DNA of 64,000 nt from Arbacia lixula (lineage: Eukaryota > Echinodermata > Echinoidea > Arbacioida > Arbaciidae). The notes beneath the pieces were generated by a model. That model worked only from the letters and a program-made list of their open reading frames with translations, was not told the DNA's origin and did no database searches. The translations under genes were made by a program, and so were the position numbers. The DNA lies in NCBI GenBank assembly GCA_963669155.1, contig OZ022583.1, positions 5,160,658 through 5,224,657 of the forward strand. Direction: 5' to 3'. How positions within the stretch are numbered: the first letter of the stretch is position 1; each line of letters starts with the position of its first letter. This document shows positions 1 through 13,082 of the stretch, in pieces.

Positions 1-2282
1 TTGATTCAATTTCTCGCTAATTTGAGGATAACAACAATACCAAATCATTGGGGTTTTCAGAGATGACATCATCTTGTCCAGAATGAGCAAATCTAGGGAG
101 AATCTTGAAACTACATACCACATGTTTTCTGAGGTTTCAGTGTCTGAAGTCTAACCCAGTTCTCAGACTAGAAGAAGGCAGGATATGGGGCGGGAAGTCA
201 ACCAACCGAAACCGGAAGGAGGATGTTATCTCATACCAAGTCCAGCAAACTGGTCTAGCTGACCAACTCCCCTCCATTATGAGCAAAAAAGAGGGCTTGT
301 TACGATTCAGACGTCCTGCATTCCAGCCTTTAATCTTATATTTGTGATTACACAGCCTAATTGGAACACAAAAATGCTATTTGCTAGTGTTTGGATCTTT
401 GGAAAATGTTGCATTCTGAGAATCTGTACGAGCGCAGAATTGAGTTTTCCGGTATCCCCTACTCTCATTCTGCCTACATAATCAATTATCATTCTGTCAT
501 CTATTACAATTATTAAAAATAGTGTTTGAATTAAAATAAAAGAATAGCGTATTGTGGGGCATGCATTGAATGTTTTCATTTCAGCTTTAATATGGGAAAT
601 TCCAATTCAAGTTTGTTTTGGCATACAAACCATGCTCAAGGCATTGTGCACAATGACAGGGCGTTTACAGAAGATAAAAAAAAAAACAATGACAAATAAG
701 AGAGCAAAATACAATGAAGAGCAAACAAAGCTCTAATCCATGACTTTACACAGTAATTTCCTTTAGGGAGTTAATCATGATAATTTCCTAACTTTGGGGT
801 GGTGTAGGTTGGACCATTTATAACCATTTATGGGCCATTATGAAGTTATGTGATAGCCATGAGTCAGGCCTGAAATGCATTGTTATCATGAATTACCACA
901 AAAATTTATCACTTCTCATGCAAATTCGTGAGAATAAAATGTTTTTCTCAGGAAAGTCTTATCAATATTTAAAAAAAAATATTACTATACCTATATACCA
1001 TTTTAACTAAAATTGATGTCACATTTGGTTATAGTAGTACATGTATAAATTAAGTATAATGATCTTATCACCATTGGCATGAATGTGTAGTAAGTCACTG
1101 TAGTTTTCACGGCTTGGTAGTGCAAGGGTTAAACCTATAACTTTCAGGTGAGTAATTACAAACCCTGCATGGTTAGGTCACATCCTGTATGTAATTCTGT
1201 GATGTGCAGTTAGCAATTGTAGAACCATACCATATACAGATACTGTACAGTTTGTAAGTATGATGTCATTTAGAAACCTGCCTTTTGCAGAATGCAATCA
1301 ATACAGATTGGTAGGAGTCTTGGAACTAAGTAAAGTGATAGAGTAAACGAAAACAAAATCATCAAATTAACACACTTTGGTACATTTTAGTGGTAATCAT
1401 TGTGAAAGTCTCAATGAGCATGCAATTGCTTGGCTCCTTAGATGATCACATAGATGGATTTTTTCAACAAATCAATAGCTTTATATAAGAATCAGTACAA
1501 GATTATTGTTTATGGTAAAGCACAGCTCAGCCTACGCCGCCCCCTCCCCCCTCTTACTGGGCCCATCCCTAGATATTTTGGACCTAATGCTAGTAAAAAC
1601 TAGTGTCCAAATATAGTAACTTTAGGCAAGACACTTCTTACCAATCAAGGAATTTAATCTAGAGCTTTACAAGGCAATGACATAATACTAATCTGACAGT
1701 GCCTACAAACTTGTAAACATCATGTTATTTTGCTACTGGATACAGGCATACGATACAATGAATTTCAAGTACCTACATGTAAATACAGGTAGACTGTTAC
1801 TTCTATCCATCTTTCATTTCCTTATTAGCGATGTGATTTAAATTTTTCACCTACATAACTACCACAAACTTGTGGTTTTTTGAAAGAATTTTATTATTGG
1901 GTAAACTCATACATGATAAATGGTGACAAATTCAGAATCTGTACATGAAAATACAAATTTGTCCAATAGACCTAGTATACACATATTTGGGGTAATTTAT
2001 ATTATTCACAAGGAATTTCAAAACTTCAACCTTATGTGTACTTACTGTACCTGTACCAAATACTAAGTTCCTAATATTTCTAAGCATTATTGTTGTGCCC
2101 TTTTTCCAGACTAAAACTGACATTACTCCATGCCAGATCCTTTCATGCAATTCTTTACAAATTACAAAATATTGGATAAAAGTGGATACAGTATATGTGG
2201 AGTGTTCCAATGATTTAGGGTTCATATGGAATGGTATTTTAATCTACTATTCCAATACATTATGCCTGCCCCATGTGAGTCC

Positions 2283-2397
2283 AGGGGCCATATTAATGAA
2301 ACCTTATAGCCTAGTCAGTTAATAAAAATGCATGTAGCTGAATGCACTGTAGTATCTAACTAGGCTTAGTAAGGTTTTATGAATATGGCCCTAGTTC
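2283..2397. repeat. Foldback MITE-like element, family 1, copy A
   Basis: Left arm reads GGGGCCATATTAATGAAACC and the right arm is its near reverse complement, ending in GGTTTTATGAATATGGCCC. The interior is about 60 bp and holds no ORF. A second copy lies at 15291-15404. Two dispersed copies with matching ends support a mobile non-autonomous DNA element. Confidence 0.75.
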
Positions 2398-2788
2398 TCC
2401 TCCAATACCTTCCTTCTGAACCTTCTGAATTTGAAGTCAGCAGGGAGGTACTCCGCATGTCCGCTAACTTGACATGCTAAATATGAATGCAGTGGATATC
2501 CATTCATTCCTGGAGTAATTGCAAAAAGCATTGAGACCGACATCAATTCTCGCTGACACAAGGCTGAGAGGTGGAAGAGATTGAGAGAGAAGTGGAAGAT
2601 ATTGCGACGTGACGTGCTTCTGAATGAAAATGCCCATTATTCAGCCATGGGCCGGGCCAGCCAAGATGGAAGGAATCCGATGAAGATGACTCCACTCACT
2701 CCATCTTGCTCTCATTTCGCCCCTCTGTCTATTCAGCCCCCCTCTATATCTCTAGCTCTATTTCTCTAAGGTGTTTTCTCTCTCTCTA

Positions 2789-3300
2789 GGGGCATCTTCA
2801 TTAGCTCGAGCTGGGCAAAATAGCGAGCTTGTTCTGATCGGGATAGCTAGCCAGATCACGAAATAGCTAGCTATTTGCGTCTTCATTAGCCAGATCAGGC
2901 AAAATAGCGAGCTATTTGGTCGAGAAAATTTCCCAAGAAATCTTGGGCTAGATGGAGCTAGCTCGAGCTAGTTCGCGAAATAGCTCGAGCTAGTTCGGAG
3001 CGTCTTCATTAGCCTGAAAATTTCTCGATCCCGGCATGCATCAGCGCCCACGAGGCATTGTTTACGTAATAGGTTTTTACACGTGCGTGAATGCGAGCTC
3101 ACAACCGAAGCCATGCGGTCATGGCCTATTCCTGTCGCACACTGCTGGTATGTGCGAAACTCGGGATAATTTATGCAACCCGAGCTCGAGCTGACGTATC
3201 CCGAGTTTCGAGCTAATGAAGACGTGATTGCAACTTCAGGCTAGTTCCCCGGATCAGAAAAATAGCTCGCTATTTCGTCTGATCGGGCTAATGAAGACGC

Positions 3301-3303
<3 letters not shown>
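2789..3303 (+). mobile_element. MITE-like element, family 2, copy A (full length)
   Basis: About 515 bp bounded by inverted ends of the type CTTCATTAG / CTAATGAAG; the right end reads CTAATGAAGACGCACC. The interior repeats the words AAATAGCGAGC and GAGCTAG many times, so the element is itself built of short internal repeats. A close full-length copy lies at 31995-32489, and a truncated inverted copy lies at 7578-7886. It sits against a CT microsatellite on both sides. It has no transposase ORF, so it is non-autonomous. Confidence 0.8.
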
Positions 3304-3342
<39 letters not shown>

Positions 3343-3350
3343 TCTCTCTC
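3304..3350 (+). repeat. (CT)n microsatellite
   Basis: Nearly pure CT dinucleotides directly after the family 2 element. The CT-rich run continues interrupted to about 3640 and generates spurious Ser/Leu-rich open frames. Confidence 0.95.
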
Positions 3351-4212
3351 CACAATATGTTTTCTAATTGTGTTTGTAAGTAGCTTTACTGCACATATAC
3401 ATATGTACAGCATGTGTGCTTTGATGAGGGGGTGTATGTGTGAGTACATCTGTCTGTCTCTGTCTCTGTCTCTCTCCGTATCATATCTCTATCATTCTGT
3501 GCAGTCCCCTTCTTTCACTCTCCATCTCTTTCAATATCACTCTCTCACTCCATCTCGTTCATTTTCTACCACTATCCATCTCTAAGCCCCCCTCTCCCCT
3601 CCATCCACTCTCTCTCCTCTCTTCCCATCTCACAAACGCCTGATTGCAGAACAGTGAGTCAGAAGTTTGATCATAAATTCAACCTACATGTCCATGGATT
3701 CATAACATTAACATTTCCATTTTACTAATTGCAAACTGACTAGTTCAGCATACAGGTTGGACCCCATTTTCACATGCTAGTTGACACTCATAAAAGTTTC
3801 TTAGCTTCAGAATGAAAATACACAGCGTCCAGAACATATGACTATATTAGTTGTAGTATTTGCACCTTATGACCTGGTTAGCAAGTAAGACTTTGTGACA
3901 GCTCTTTCAAATGGAAAGGGCTACACATCTGGTACCAGTGAGAAAGGTATCACCATAGACATCAACTCAAAGATTAACAATCATTTTGCCTTACTGTACA
4001 TTAAGGACACAAATATCTAACTACAATGTATTTTAAATGAGATATTCAATGTATACAGGGCACGGCCCATCCTAAATGCTTTGACAAATTCATCAAATGT
4101 TAATAACCTTATAACTCATAATGCATAATTTTTAAAGGTTTTTATATTTCTTTAGTTATTAATAGTGTGATAAATGCACCTACAAATACATTCACATTCA
4201 CATCAATTTACT

Positions 4213-4245
4213 ATTTACTATGGGTGATCATCACCCATAGTAAAT
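4213..4245. repeat. Perfect 33-nt palindrome
   Basis: Two 15-nt arms, ATTTACTATGGGTGA and its exact reverse complement, flank the three bases TCA. The centre reads GGGTGATCATCACCC. No neighbouring gene explains it. It may be the remnant core of a foldback element or a symmetric protein-binding site. Confidence 0.9.
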
Positions 4246-5351
4246 AATAAATCCCATTCTAATGTCTATAGATAATTATGTACAGTATCTCTGTTACATT
4301 GTAAAGTCACAGACAATTCGGCCTGCGAGCCGTGAAGTGTTTGTTTTGTACTGTTGTTGGGGTTTTTATCCAAAGCAACCATTATCTATAGACCTATCTT
4401 CCCTAATAAAAAAGGGGAAGTTTCTTCTTGATTAGGGTGTGAGCTGAGAACAGAAACTATCTTGTCCCACAAGTGGTTAATGAACCTCTCAAATATAATT
4501 CAGTGCAGGATATTGCCTTGAATCACAAAACAAATCATAAGGATTTCAAAACTCCATGCAAAGAAAATCAAAAAACGTGATTATCGCATTTCCACACTGT
4601 GTGGATTTCTATTGTACCAGGAGTACTTGTGTATTAAATTCTACACTTCCGTTGCAATATATTATGCCTCTTGATATTGTAGTGACTATATACTTACACT
4701 ACATACATGTAGCAGACAGCAAATCATGGGATACAAATTTGTGTGTTTTCTATACAATTAAAGTTTCAGATTCTACCAATCATCCAATGATATGAGATAA
4801 ACTCCTGGCTTCATTTTTTTTTACTAAATTTGATATTGGCACACAACCAGCATAAGATCCAGGATGTTCAATGTATCCATGTCATACTAGTATCCCAGGA
4901 AAGTCCTAGTTTTAAAGAATGCTCTTAAAGTACATGTATGTGCAGGAACACCACACTTAAAATCTTAATTAGCTTTCAATTCAAATACAGAGTGTGAAGA
5001 AGAATATGCAAATAAGGTGTTTTCCCCTGAAAACAACATCAATTTCTTTAACCTTGTACTGTGAACAATATGAAACCGAACTTAACACCCTTGAAAGTTT
5101 GGAACCACTATGCTTTCAGAGCAGTATTTACGTACAGTACATTGAATCCTTCTGTGGCAGACCAAAGGCTCTTCTGAGAGATATTTAACAGGCTAAATCC
5201 CAGAACCAATGGCACAGAGAGTGCTAATTACATGTCCAAGTTTTAGTAAACTTCTGTACAGTTTGTACAAATATGGAGGTCCTCTTATTATTCATAGACT
5301 GCAGTGAATATAATATGAATACTACAGTACATGCATGCACAACTTTTTTCA

Positions 5352-5610
5352 CTCTAAAGGTTCTTTCTTCTCAAATGCAGCTTAAGATTTATTGTTTTAC
5401 AATGCAGCTTCAATATCAAAAACACGCATTTCCATAACTCACTAAAGGTTCTATCTTTTCAAATGCAGCATCATCATTCTTTGTTTCACAATGCAGCTTC
5501 AAAATAACAAAATAGAACATATCTATAATTCACTTTAAAGGTTCCTTCTTTTTAAATGCAACATGAAGATTCTTTGTTTTACAGTAAGAAGCTCTTCAAT
5601 ATCAAAAAGC
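5352..5610 (+). repeat. Diverged tandem repeat, about 90-bp unit, three copies
   Basis: Three successive segments begin with AAAGGTTCT or AAAGGTTCC (about 5357, 5446 and 5537). Each continues through TTTTCAAATGCAGC-like words, a TTTGTTTTACA-like word and a CTTCAATATCAAAA-like word. The spacing is about 90 bp. No coding potential was seen. Confidence 0.75.
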
Positions 5611-6067
5611 ACACCACTCTTTTATTTCCTTATTCTCAATCTTTGGATACTTTCTACCATGGACTGTCCCTACAAGTAGATGTAGGATGTGTGCATTGAA
5701 GTGCACTTGAGGGCTATGGGGATTGTATTTCAGCTGAACAGCAAACGTCCATCTATGCTGGCAGTGCAGGATGGGATGGGATGTGTGTGTGAGCTGTCAG
5801 CAAACACAGCCATCAAAATGTGTCCCCGGGATGAAACCAGAAACCGAGCATTGCTCCCGCTCCGCTCCGCACAAAGCGCTCACCAGCCAACTGCTAAGCT
5901 GAGAAAACTTGATTTGGTTGACGGTGAGAGCAGGAGATGTTATTGGTTGCCTGGTGCTCTATGCATGCTGTCCTCTCCTGATCCTGTCATGTTTTGGGGT
6001 CCCACGTTGCCTTTCTCTGATCGTTTTCTCATGCTTTGTTCTTTCCTGTCCCAAGCTTTACATTTAA

Positions 6068-6145
6068 CCCCCCCCCCCCCCACCCCCACCCCACAGACAG
6101 ACACACAAACAGACAGACACACAGACACACACATGCACATATTCT

Positions 6146-6218
<73 letters not shown>

Positions 6219-6251
6219 TTCTCTCTATCTCTCTCCCCCTCTCTCTCTCCC

Positions 6252-6313
<62 letters not shown>

Positions 6314-6322
6314 CCTCTCTCT
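6068..6322 (+). repeat. Compound microsatellite: poly-C, (AC/AGAC)n, (CT)n, (CTAT)n
   Basis: A C-homopolymer at 6068-6080 is followed by ACAGAC repeats, a long CT run from about 6149, and about 15 CTAT units to about 6313. The open frames over it (Ser-Leu and Ile-Tyr-Leu-Ser repeats) are translation artefacts of the repeat. Confidence 0.95.
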
Positions 6323-7048
6323 TCAAACCTTTACCCTTCCATCAGCTCTTCCATACCCTATTCTTCTTAATCTACCCAAACTTAAACTCTTCTATTTACC
6401 TAAACACCACCCCAACCCACTCACCTCCCCCCCTCTCTCTCTCTCTCTCTTTCCTCATCTAAAGATGCACTTTTCTCCAAACCATTAAATTCAATGAATT
6501 CACAACCAATGTCTACATTAACTCTAATCTGTATACAGCTCAAATATAATGCTATTGTAAAAAAAAAAAACTCTTTCCAAACATCCCAGTAAAAACTGAA
6601 ATTGGTACCAAATTGGAACATGCCATGCACAATTTACGCTGCTCAAAGGAATTTCTCCAGACGCTCTCTCTCTTTCTCCAAATCTTGCATTTCTCCAAGA
6701 TAGGGTAACTCCTCACCCTAGGAAACATAATCTGGCCGTTGTCGCTGCCAATATGGACACTTTTTGCCACTTTAATTTGTAAAATGGGGAGATTGGGCAC
6801 GGTATTTGCAGTTGCTGGGAGAGAGTTTGCTCAGCATGGCCGTGATTTGCAGAATCTGGCAGATAGGGCTGCGGACTGCTGTATCATTCTCCTATTCACT
6901 ATTTATCCATGGCCTAGTTGCAGAGTGTAAAGGTAAAAGTACAAGCGCACTGTCATTGTCAGTTTTCTTTTCATGAGCAATGTTAGTCTGTAAAAACTCT
7001 GTATACTGTACATTGCTTGCCGAGCAGCAATATGGCATGGTGTGGGAT

Positions 7049-7075
7049 GGGGGGGGGGGGGGGGGGGAGGGGGGT
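7049..7075 (+). repeat. Poly-G tract
   Basis: A run of about 18 G followed by AGGGGGG. It is a likely G-quadruplex former and a common site of assembly error. Confidence 0.9.
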
Positions 7076-7577
7076 GCGTGGGCTGGTTGTTGAAAGACAA
7101 ATGTTTCATTGACTTTGTGTTTCAACTAAAAAAAAGTAATAAACGCTCTCACATTATATCAGTAACAAAAAACGTTTGAAGATTAAGTGTAACATCCTTG
7201 CACATTGTTGATTCTTATATGACGAAATACAATTCATGTCAGCCTAAATTCCACATCATGATTGAGGACTTGAGTAATAAAGCACAATACCTGGCATAGA
7301 ATGACTAAACAAGGTGCATAGTTAAATCACACACAGCATACTATAGTATAGTGTAGAGTCAACAATGTCAGTTGCTCTGTACGAAACTGTCCATGTTATG
7401 CAGAGGGGCACTTCCCTATCGCACTAGTAAGATTGAATGAGGATCAGACACCCACACTCGTATGGTCCATAGGACAAACACAATAGCAGGCTGAGCTGTA
7501 TTAGATCCTGTGCCTAGATTCTGTAGATTGTTATCCTTCAGTAGTAGTACAGTACAGCATAGTATACAGAAGGTACT

Positions 7578-7886
7578 GCATTAGCCCGATCAGACGAAAT
7601 AGCGAACTAGTTTGCTGATCCGGGGAACTAGCCTGAAGTTGCAACCGCGTCTCCATTAGCTCAAAACTATATGTAAGCTCGAACCTCGGGATGCATAAAT
7701 TATCCCGATGTTCGCGCACGCGCAGTGTCCGACGGAAATAGGCCATAATCGCATGGCTTCGGTTGTGAGCTTGCATTCACGCACATATAAAAACCTAACG
7801 TAAACAATGCCTCAGTGCGCGTTGATGCATGATGGGATCGAGAAAGTTTCAGGCTAATGAAGACACTCTGTGAAATAGCGAGTTAG
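7578..7886 (-). mobile_element. MITE-like element, family 2, copy B (inverted, truncated)
   Basis: This is the reverse complement of the right-hand 300 bp of the element at 2789-3303. Shared words include CCCGATCAGACGAAATAGCG, GTTGCAACCGCGTC-like sequence and CATGGCTTCGGTTGTGAGC. It is more diverged than the other two copies and keeps ATTAGCCCGATC at one end and GGCTAATGAAGACAC internally. Confidence 0.75.
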
Positions 7887-7982
7887 GTCCCAAAATATGA
7901 TGATAAGATAACCACAATATTATTAATGGTTATGATGATGATAAAATGACTACCATATTGGAAATGGAATGATGATCATTAT

Positions 7983-7986
7983 TATT

Positions 7987-8017
<31 letters not shown>

Positions 8018-8165
8018 GGATAATGATAATGATGATGCCTAGTAATGATGATGATGATGATAATGATGATGGTAATGCTGATAACATGACCATAGCTGAT
8101 GGAATTATGATAATGCTAGGATTTAATGATAGTGCTGATGATGATAATGAACATGATGTTGAATG
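7983..8165 (+). repeat. (ATG/GAT)n microsatellite, interrupted
   Basis: Interrupted trinucleotide GAT repeats. The poly-Met and poly-Asp open frames over it are artefacts. Confidence 0.9.
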
Positions 8166-8464
8166 ATGCAGTCATAATGATGATTATGATTGGTGTGAGA
8201 ATGACGCTCACAATAATAACAAAAACAATAACTTTTTCATGTGATGAACGTATTTTTGATAATAGTAATAGTCAAAATTGTAAATGTGATGGAAAATAGA
8301 TTGGTAACTATGACAATACCTTCAACCATCATGATAATTAAGATAACTCCATCCCAATGAAGAACAAAAGGTTTTCAAGGTGATCTTTTCACTCTCCCTT
8401 GCTCTCTTTTCATTCATTACGCAAGATCTCTTTATACCTTCAAAAAAGATGTAAAGAAACGTAC

Positions 8465-9308
8465 CTGAATCTTGAGGGGGCTCTGTAGTGCCCAGTGCAA
8501 CATCTTCAGCAGTGCTGGAGCTCTCGTAGCCCTGCTCGCTGTTCTTATCAAAATCTCTGCATGGCGACTGTGACTGCGGAGAGACGGGAATGAAGTGAGC
8601 TCTTCGGCTCAGCAACTCTATCTTCTTATCTGTCGTAATCCTCACATCATCGAGACTACTTGCGAATGACCCTGTACGGTACAGGCCCTCATCGTCATTT
8701 TGGTAGTCCGTGTCTGACCCACGGCTATCGATCGTGGTGGGGCTGACACTGAGTGGGGTGGTGTCCCTCGCCCCCATAATGAGAGCAACGTTTTCATAGT
8801 TATCCCCCTCGCTATCACTGTCATCACTAGCAGTGTTTTGCCGCACATTAGGAATCCGGATCGGGATCCGCTTGGTTACCTCAGGGCTGCGCACCGGTCT
8901 GGGTGGTATGGCCGGAGTCATATGTTCGTCCACATCCTCCTCCTCGGCCAAATCGACGTCGCTCTCTCCGCTCTTCAATCCGTCCTCGCTGTCCAAATCG
9001 ATGTTGCTGTTAGCGTCATCGGATGCAGACAGTTCCAGACCCTCCTCTGTTCGCCTCTTCTTCGAGAGCTCGCGAGAGATCCAGGCCTGGCAGTACTTCT
9101 CGCGTCGGATTTCGCTCCTGAGGCTAAACATGCGGCTCTTGCAGAGCTTCAGGTCGTCCTCAAGCATCTTCACCTCGGACACCGCCCGCTTGCCGCCCGG
9201 GGACAGCGCGTCAGACATGGTCACATCCAGCAAGAACCGCAAACCCGGCGGAGGAAACTCCCCGAAATTCCGCCTCCATGCCTCCATGAAATCGTCCTTA
9301 ATAGTCAT
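8465..9308 (-). CDS. BCR: BCR-like protein, first coding exon (partial gene)
   Basis: This exon encodes 281 codons plus one base and ends at a CAG|GTACGT donor. The start ATG (9306-9308) has A at -3 and an in-frame TAG seven codons upstream. The N-terminus (residues 1-85) resembles the BCR oligomerisation domain: an F-x-EAW motif, a PP pair, then a heptad-like helix with DDLKLCKSRM and REKYCQAWI. Human BCR uses this helix to oligomerise. Residues 86-280 are Ser/Asp/Glu-rich and look disordered. They hold PPRPVR (135-140, SH3-ligand type) and NYENV with Tyr171, matching the YxN GRB2-SH2 consensus that human BCR carries at Tyr177. A second YxN (DYQN, Tyr202) follows. The Rho-GEF, PH, C2 and RhoGAP domains expected of BCR are not in the window. 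Open reading continues past the donor to 8322, but that tail looks intronic. ABR lacks this N-terminus, so BCR is favoured. Confidence 0.75.
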
Positions 9309-10180
9309 GTTTGGTTGATGTGTACGCTAACTAACCACTCAAGAATGTAGAAAGTTTCCAGTCAATGTTATTTCTCCAAGAAAATGTTATGATACTGCGT
9401 TTGCTCAAAAGGCTAGCTCGATACCACTTCGCTATTCTGATGTTAACGATCCTACAGTTGGTAGTGTACTGATAAAACTAGGTGCGATATCTCTGGCCAT
9501 ACCGTACCCACATCTAACTTGTGTGTCCCACTGTCGCGGTTAACGTTTGTGCGTGTGTTGTGTATGGTTTCTATAGTTTGTACACATAGACCCTATTCTT
9601 ACCAAAGTGCTTTCAGCTTTTGTTGACTTTAATAGTAAAACGCTTAGTGAATTAGCCCATTTAATGTAAACAATTAATTTTTTTGTTAGAACTGTATTCT
9701 TTGTATCTTCAGTATCATTATTCAAATAAATACATTGCAATAATCTTTAAAAAAAAATAAAGTAAAAATAAGTACTCGCAATTAGACTATCATACTAAAC
9801 GCTGAAACGTGTGTGCTTTTATGTGTTTACTTTCTGAACGATATGCGTGTTCGATGATAGACACGCCCATCCAATCCTTCTCTTGAAACTACGTCATTAT
9901 GATGTCACGTTCCAAGTGTGGTTTCATAGCTGCGATGATTTCATCGTTCAGTATGTGACCTCACTTCTAAATTCATGTATTAGTTTCACGTGGTGTATTC
10001 GATAGACATATTTAGGAAAATGCAATTGTTTTACATGAACTGCGATTGTGAAATTTACACTAGTTTTTCATCCCCCTGCGCTTCTAGTGTAGACATACAT
10101 GTACGTCCATGTCCTAAACCGACCGTGTGATAAATAGCCCTGTCATAGCCCATCCTCTCCTTCCCTCCATCCTCTGCCCC

Positions 10181-10225
10181 CACCCCCCCCCCCTCTCTCT
10201 CTCTATCTCTCTCTTTCTCTCTCTA

Positions 10226-10273
<48 letters not shown>

Positions 10274-10305
10274 TCTCTCTCTCTATCTTTCTCTTTCTTT
10301 CATCA
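10181..10305 (+). repeat. (CT)n microsatellite
   Basis: A poly-C tract followed by CT repeats with occasional CTAT and CTTT units. The overlapping Ser-Leu open frame is an artefact. Confidence 0.95.
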
Positions 10306-12345
10306 AGTACGTAAGGAATTACGGATTTCATGGCAGAGCTTTATATCCGCAAACTTCGTCCAAAATGATTCTGAAAGCAACCTGACTTGTTTTGCTTAGG
10401 CTATATCAAGTCATTTTAACGGAAGATCAATATAGATATGGGGCAAACAAAGCATAACCAATATCCATCGTGTTTATTTACTTCATCGTCACGGATAAAT
10501 TGGAAAATGTTTGGTCAGGATAATATGCATTCAGTAATTTCTTGGAACATGACGTATTGAATCCAAGGGAAGACCGTGACGACGAGGATACCAACAGTCT
10601 ATTGAAGATTGTGGTGAACGTGTGCATCCTAAAATGTATACCCCTTCTGTCGATGCACTTAAGAAGTATATGACCTTATATTTTTTGTTTAATAGTCTCA
10701 ATGTACATAATTATCATCACTATAGTGTGCTCATGAACTGAAGACGTGTTTGTGTCATGACAATGCACAAGGGTATAGTCTCTACTATTGGCCAACGTCA
10801 TTCCACGAAATCGGGATGGAGGAGAGACAACAGGAACTGAAGTGACAATGATCCAGGCGATGTTTACGTTCAAATACCTCCAAGTCCAAGAGGAAGGTTA
10901 TAGGTAGCTCCCAGACGGGTCCATAAGCCACACCTGGTGGGCCATTCTTTTAGGAGTTTTTTTTTTTTAATTTGTTTTGTATAGCTCCGTTGTGCATTCG
11001 ATAGCACACGCTAGAAAAAAAGTATTCCGTGGGTTATAAAATTAAAATGATTACCTCCAATGGTGCAATGAAACAATATGATTATATTCCAACACCTACA
11101 ACAACAACTCTACGTTCCTCTGTTACATAATAATTGCACCAGTCGTATATGCACATAGCATCCTCGAAACACTATTCATAATATTATGGCAGAGAAAACA
11201 TTCTCTAAGTAGTTTTTCCGTTATTATAGCTTCGCTGTAACCATTAGCATGCATGGTATAAAACACCATCTTGTTTTGTTTAACCAGTCCTTATTTGGCT
11301 TACTGCTTTATCCAGATTATAATTATTATGTTTGGAAGATAATGAGTTTCCCAACTATGTAATCGCATAAAAACATTTTATCCGTAACATGCGTCAGGAC
11401 TGACGTCGGAGCACTGATACATAACATTTGTAATTTTGTACATCTTGATCAATTTCTGTAGTCCCTTCCATCGATTGCTTTCATTTTCGTTCACGGTCAT
11501 TGTGAAGAAAATACTCGATCGTGGAAGTGTGAAGGCCTACTCAATTGTATGTCCCTTTATAAATTGTAATTGTATTTTCCCCGTCAATCGCATTTGGTTT
11601 CAGTTTCATTTGTGACGAGCGTCAACCACCATAAGCCTTTTTGTTATTATTATTATTATTATAGAGCATGATGTCGCCTTTCATTATTAGGTGACTAGAA
11701 ACCTGATTAATGGCGACGATGGTTCTAGAAGTCAACTTCACTGAACGCTACACATCAACTCAATTGTCGGGAGATAAAGTTACTCATCTACGATGAAAGG
11801 GGATTCCCGAGTGGTTTACAACCAAGAGGATGGTTATTGCTATTATTTGGAAGCGGACGCTTGTTAGTTTTGTCGCTCTTAGTAGGAGTTCGTGAATGAG
11901 CTCACGTATAATCATGTTACACTACGTCACAATCGCTAGAATGATGTTGAGAGTCTGTCGTCACCATGGTTATTTAATCAGACAGATTGCAAAATACGAC
12001 TCAGTGAAGATACAATCAGAGATGTTGTGATGTTATGATGTTAGTTATGACTAATGAATGTCCTGGTATTGCAAGGGACACGAGTTGATTGGACCACCGT
12101 CATTGTTGAGGCAACTTAAGTTCATCCGGAACGAGCATGGGACCACAACCACGGCAGAACTGCCACGTGAGGGGGAAAAAGTCGATTTGAGCGCATAAGA
12201 ATTGTCACGTAGGCCTTTGTGTTAAGTATGAACAGGATAGTAGAAAGGGCATTGTTGCTTTTTTAAATCATTCCGATAGGCCTACATTATTTTATTAAGA
12301 TAACGAAATGCATCTAACGTCGTCAAATAGTATAAGAGAGGGAGC

Positions 12346-12398
12346 GGGGGGGGGGGGGGGGCGGGGAGAGAGAGGAACATAGCAACATAAAGAGAGAC

Positions 12399-12484
<86 letters not shown>

Positions 12485-12487
12485 AGA
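12346..12487 (+). repeat. Poly-G and (GA)n microsatellite
   Basis: A G-run, then about 35 GA units from 12404, then a second G-run. Purine-only on this strand. Confidence 0.95.
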
Positions 12488-12924
12488 GTTAAAAAGAGAA
12501 TGGGTGGGGAGAAGGCAATTATAAAAGCCAAGTCACAAACTACTGGCCAACTCGAGCAAATTGTAGAGTTGACGCGCATGTATAGTCCCTCTTTAGAGAT
12601 GGCGCTATTCCATCAAAATTATAGAGCTGGAGAGTGTAATGCATGAGAACGACACTTACATACACGGTTGCCATGGTTGTATCGACGATCATGATTTCGG
12701 CAGACACCTGTTTTACATGCTGGTATATCTTTTTTTATATTTTTCAACAATAAGCAAAAAATAGGGAAGTGTGCCATTTTATCTTTGAATTCGTTTTTGG
12801 TGTGAGGCGTTTATTTTGAAAATATATCTTTTAGTAATTTTGCGGCTTGGACCATTTATAAGTAATACTCTCGCATCATCCAAGCTTTTTGTTATGAGAG
12901 ATTGGGATAGAAAATAACAAATCA

Positions 12925-13082
12925 AGGTAGAGCCTAAAAAGAAGAAAAGAAAAAAAAAAGAAAAGGAGAAGAAAAAGGGAATAAGGGGGGGGGGGGTAGA
13001 AAACAAGAGGGTAAATTAAAAAAAAAAAATAAGAAGAAGAAAAAAAAGAAAAGTAATGAAATGAAAAAGAAAAAAAAAAATT
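12925..13082 (+). repeat. Polypurine, A-rich low-complexity tract
   Basis: Almost purely A and G for about 155 bases with a central G-run. The Phe/Ser/Leu-rich frames on the minus strand come from this composition. Confidence 0.9.

Larger units (their letters stand above)
1..8464 (-). other. Probable long intron 1 of the BCR-like gene
   Basis: No coding exon is recognisable on either strand here. Open frames are short and lack family resemblance or splice context. The stretch holds several foldback elements, a perfect palindrome, CT, CTAT and ATG microsatellites and a three-copy diverged repeat, each listed separately. Because the BCR-like first coding exon ends at a splice donor at 8463-8464 reading leftwards, this stretch is inferred to be its first intron. 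Long first introns are usual for BCR. The next exon would lie beyond position 1. Confidence 0.5.

Noticed and set aside
5689..6488. 257- and 150-codon frames
   Set aside because: Most of their length is translation of CT and CTAT microsatellite. The first part has no recognisable domain.
8833..9350. Plus-strand frames of 161 and 170 codons opposite the BCR-like exon
   Set aside because: Antisense shadows. The minus-strand frame has the BCR motifs, an upstream stop and a splice donor.
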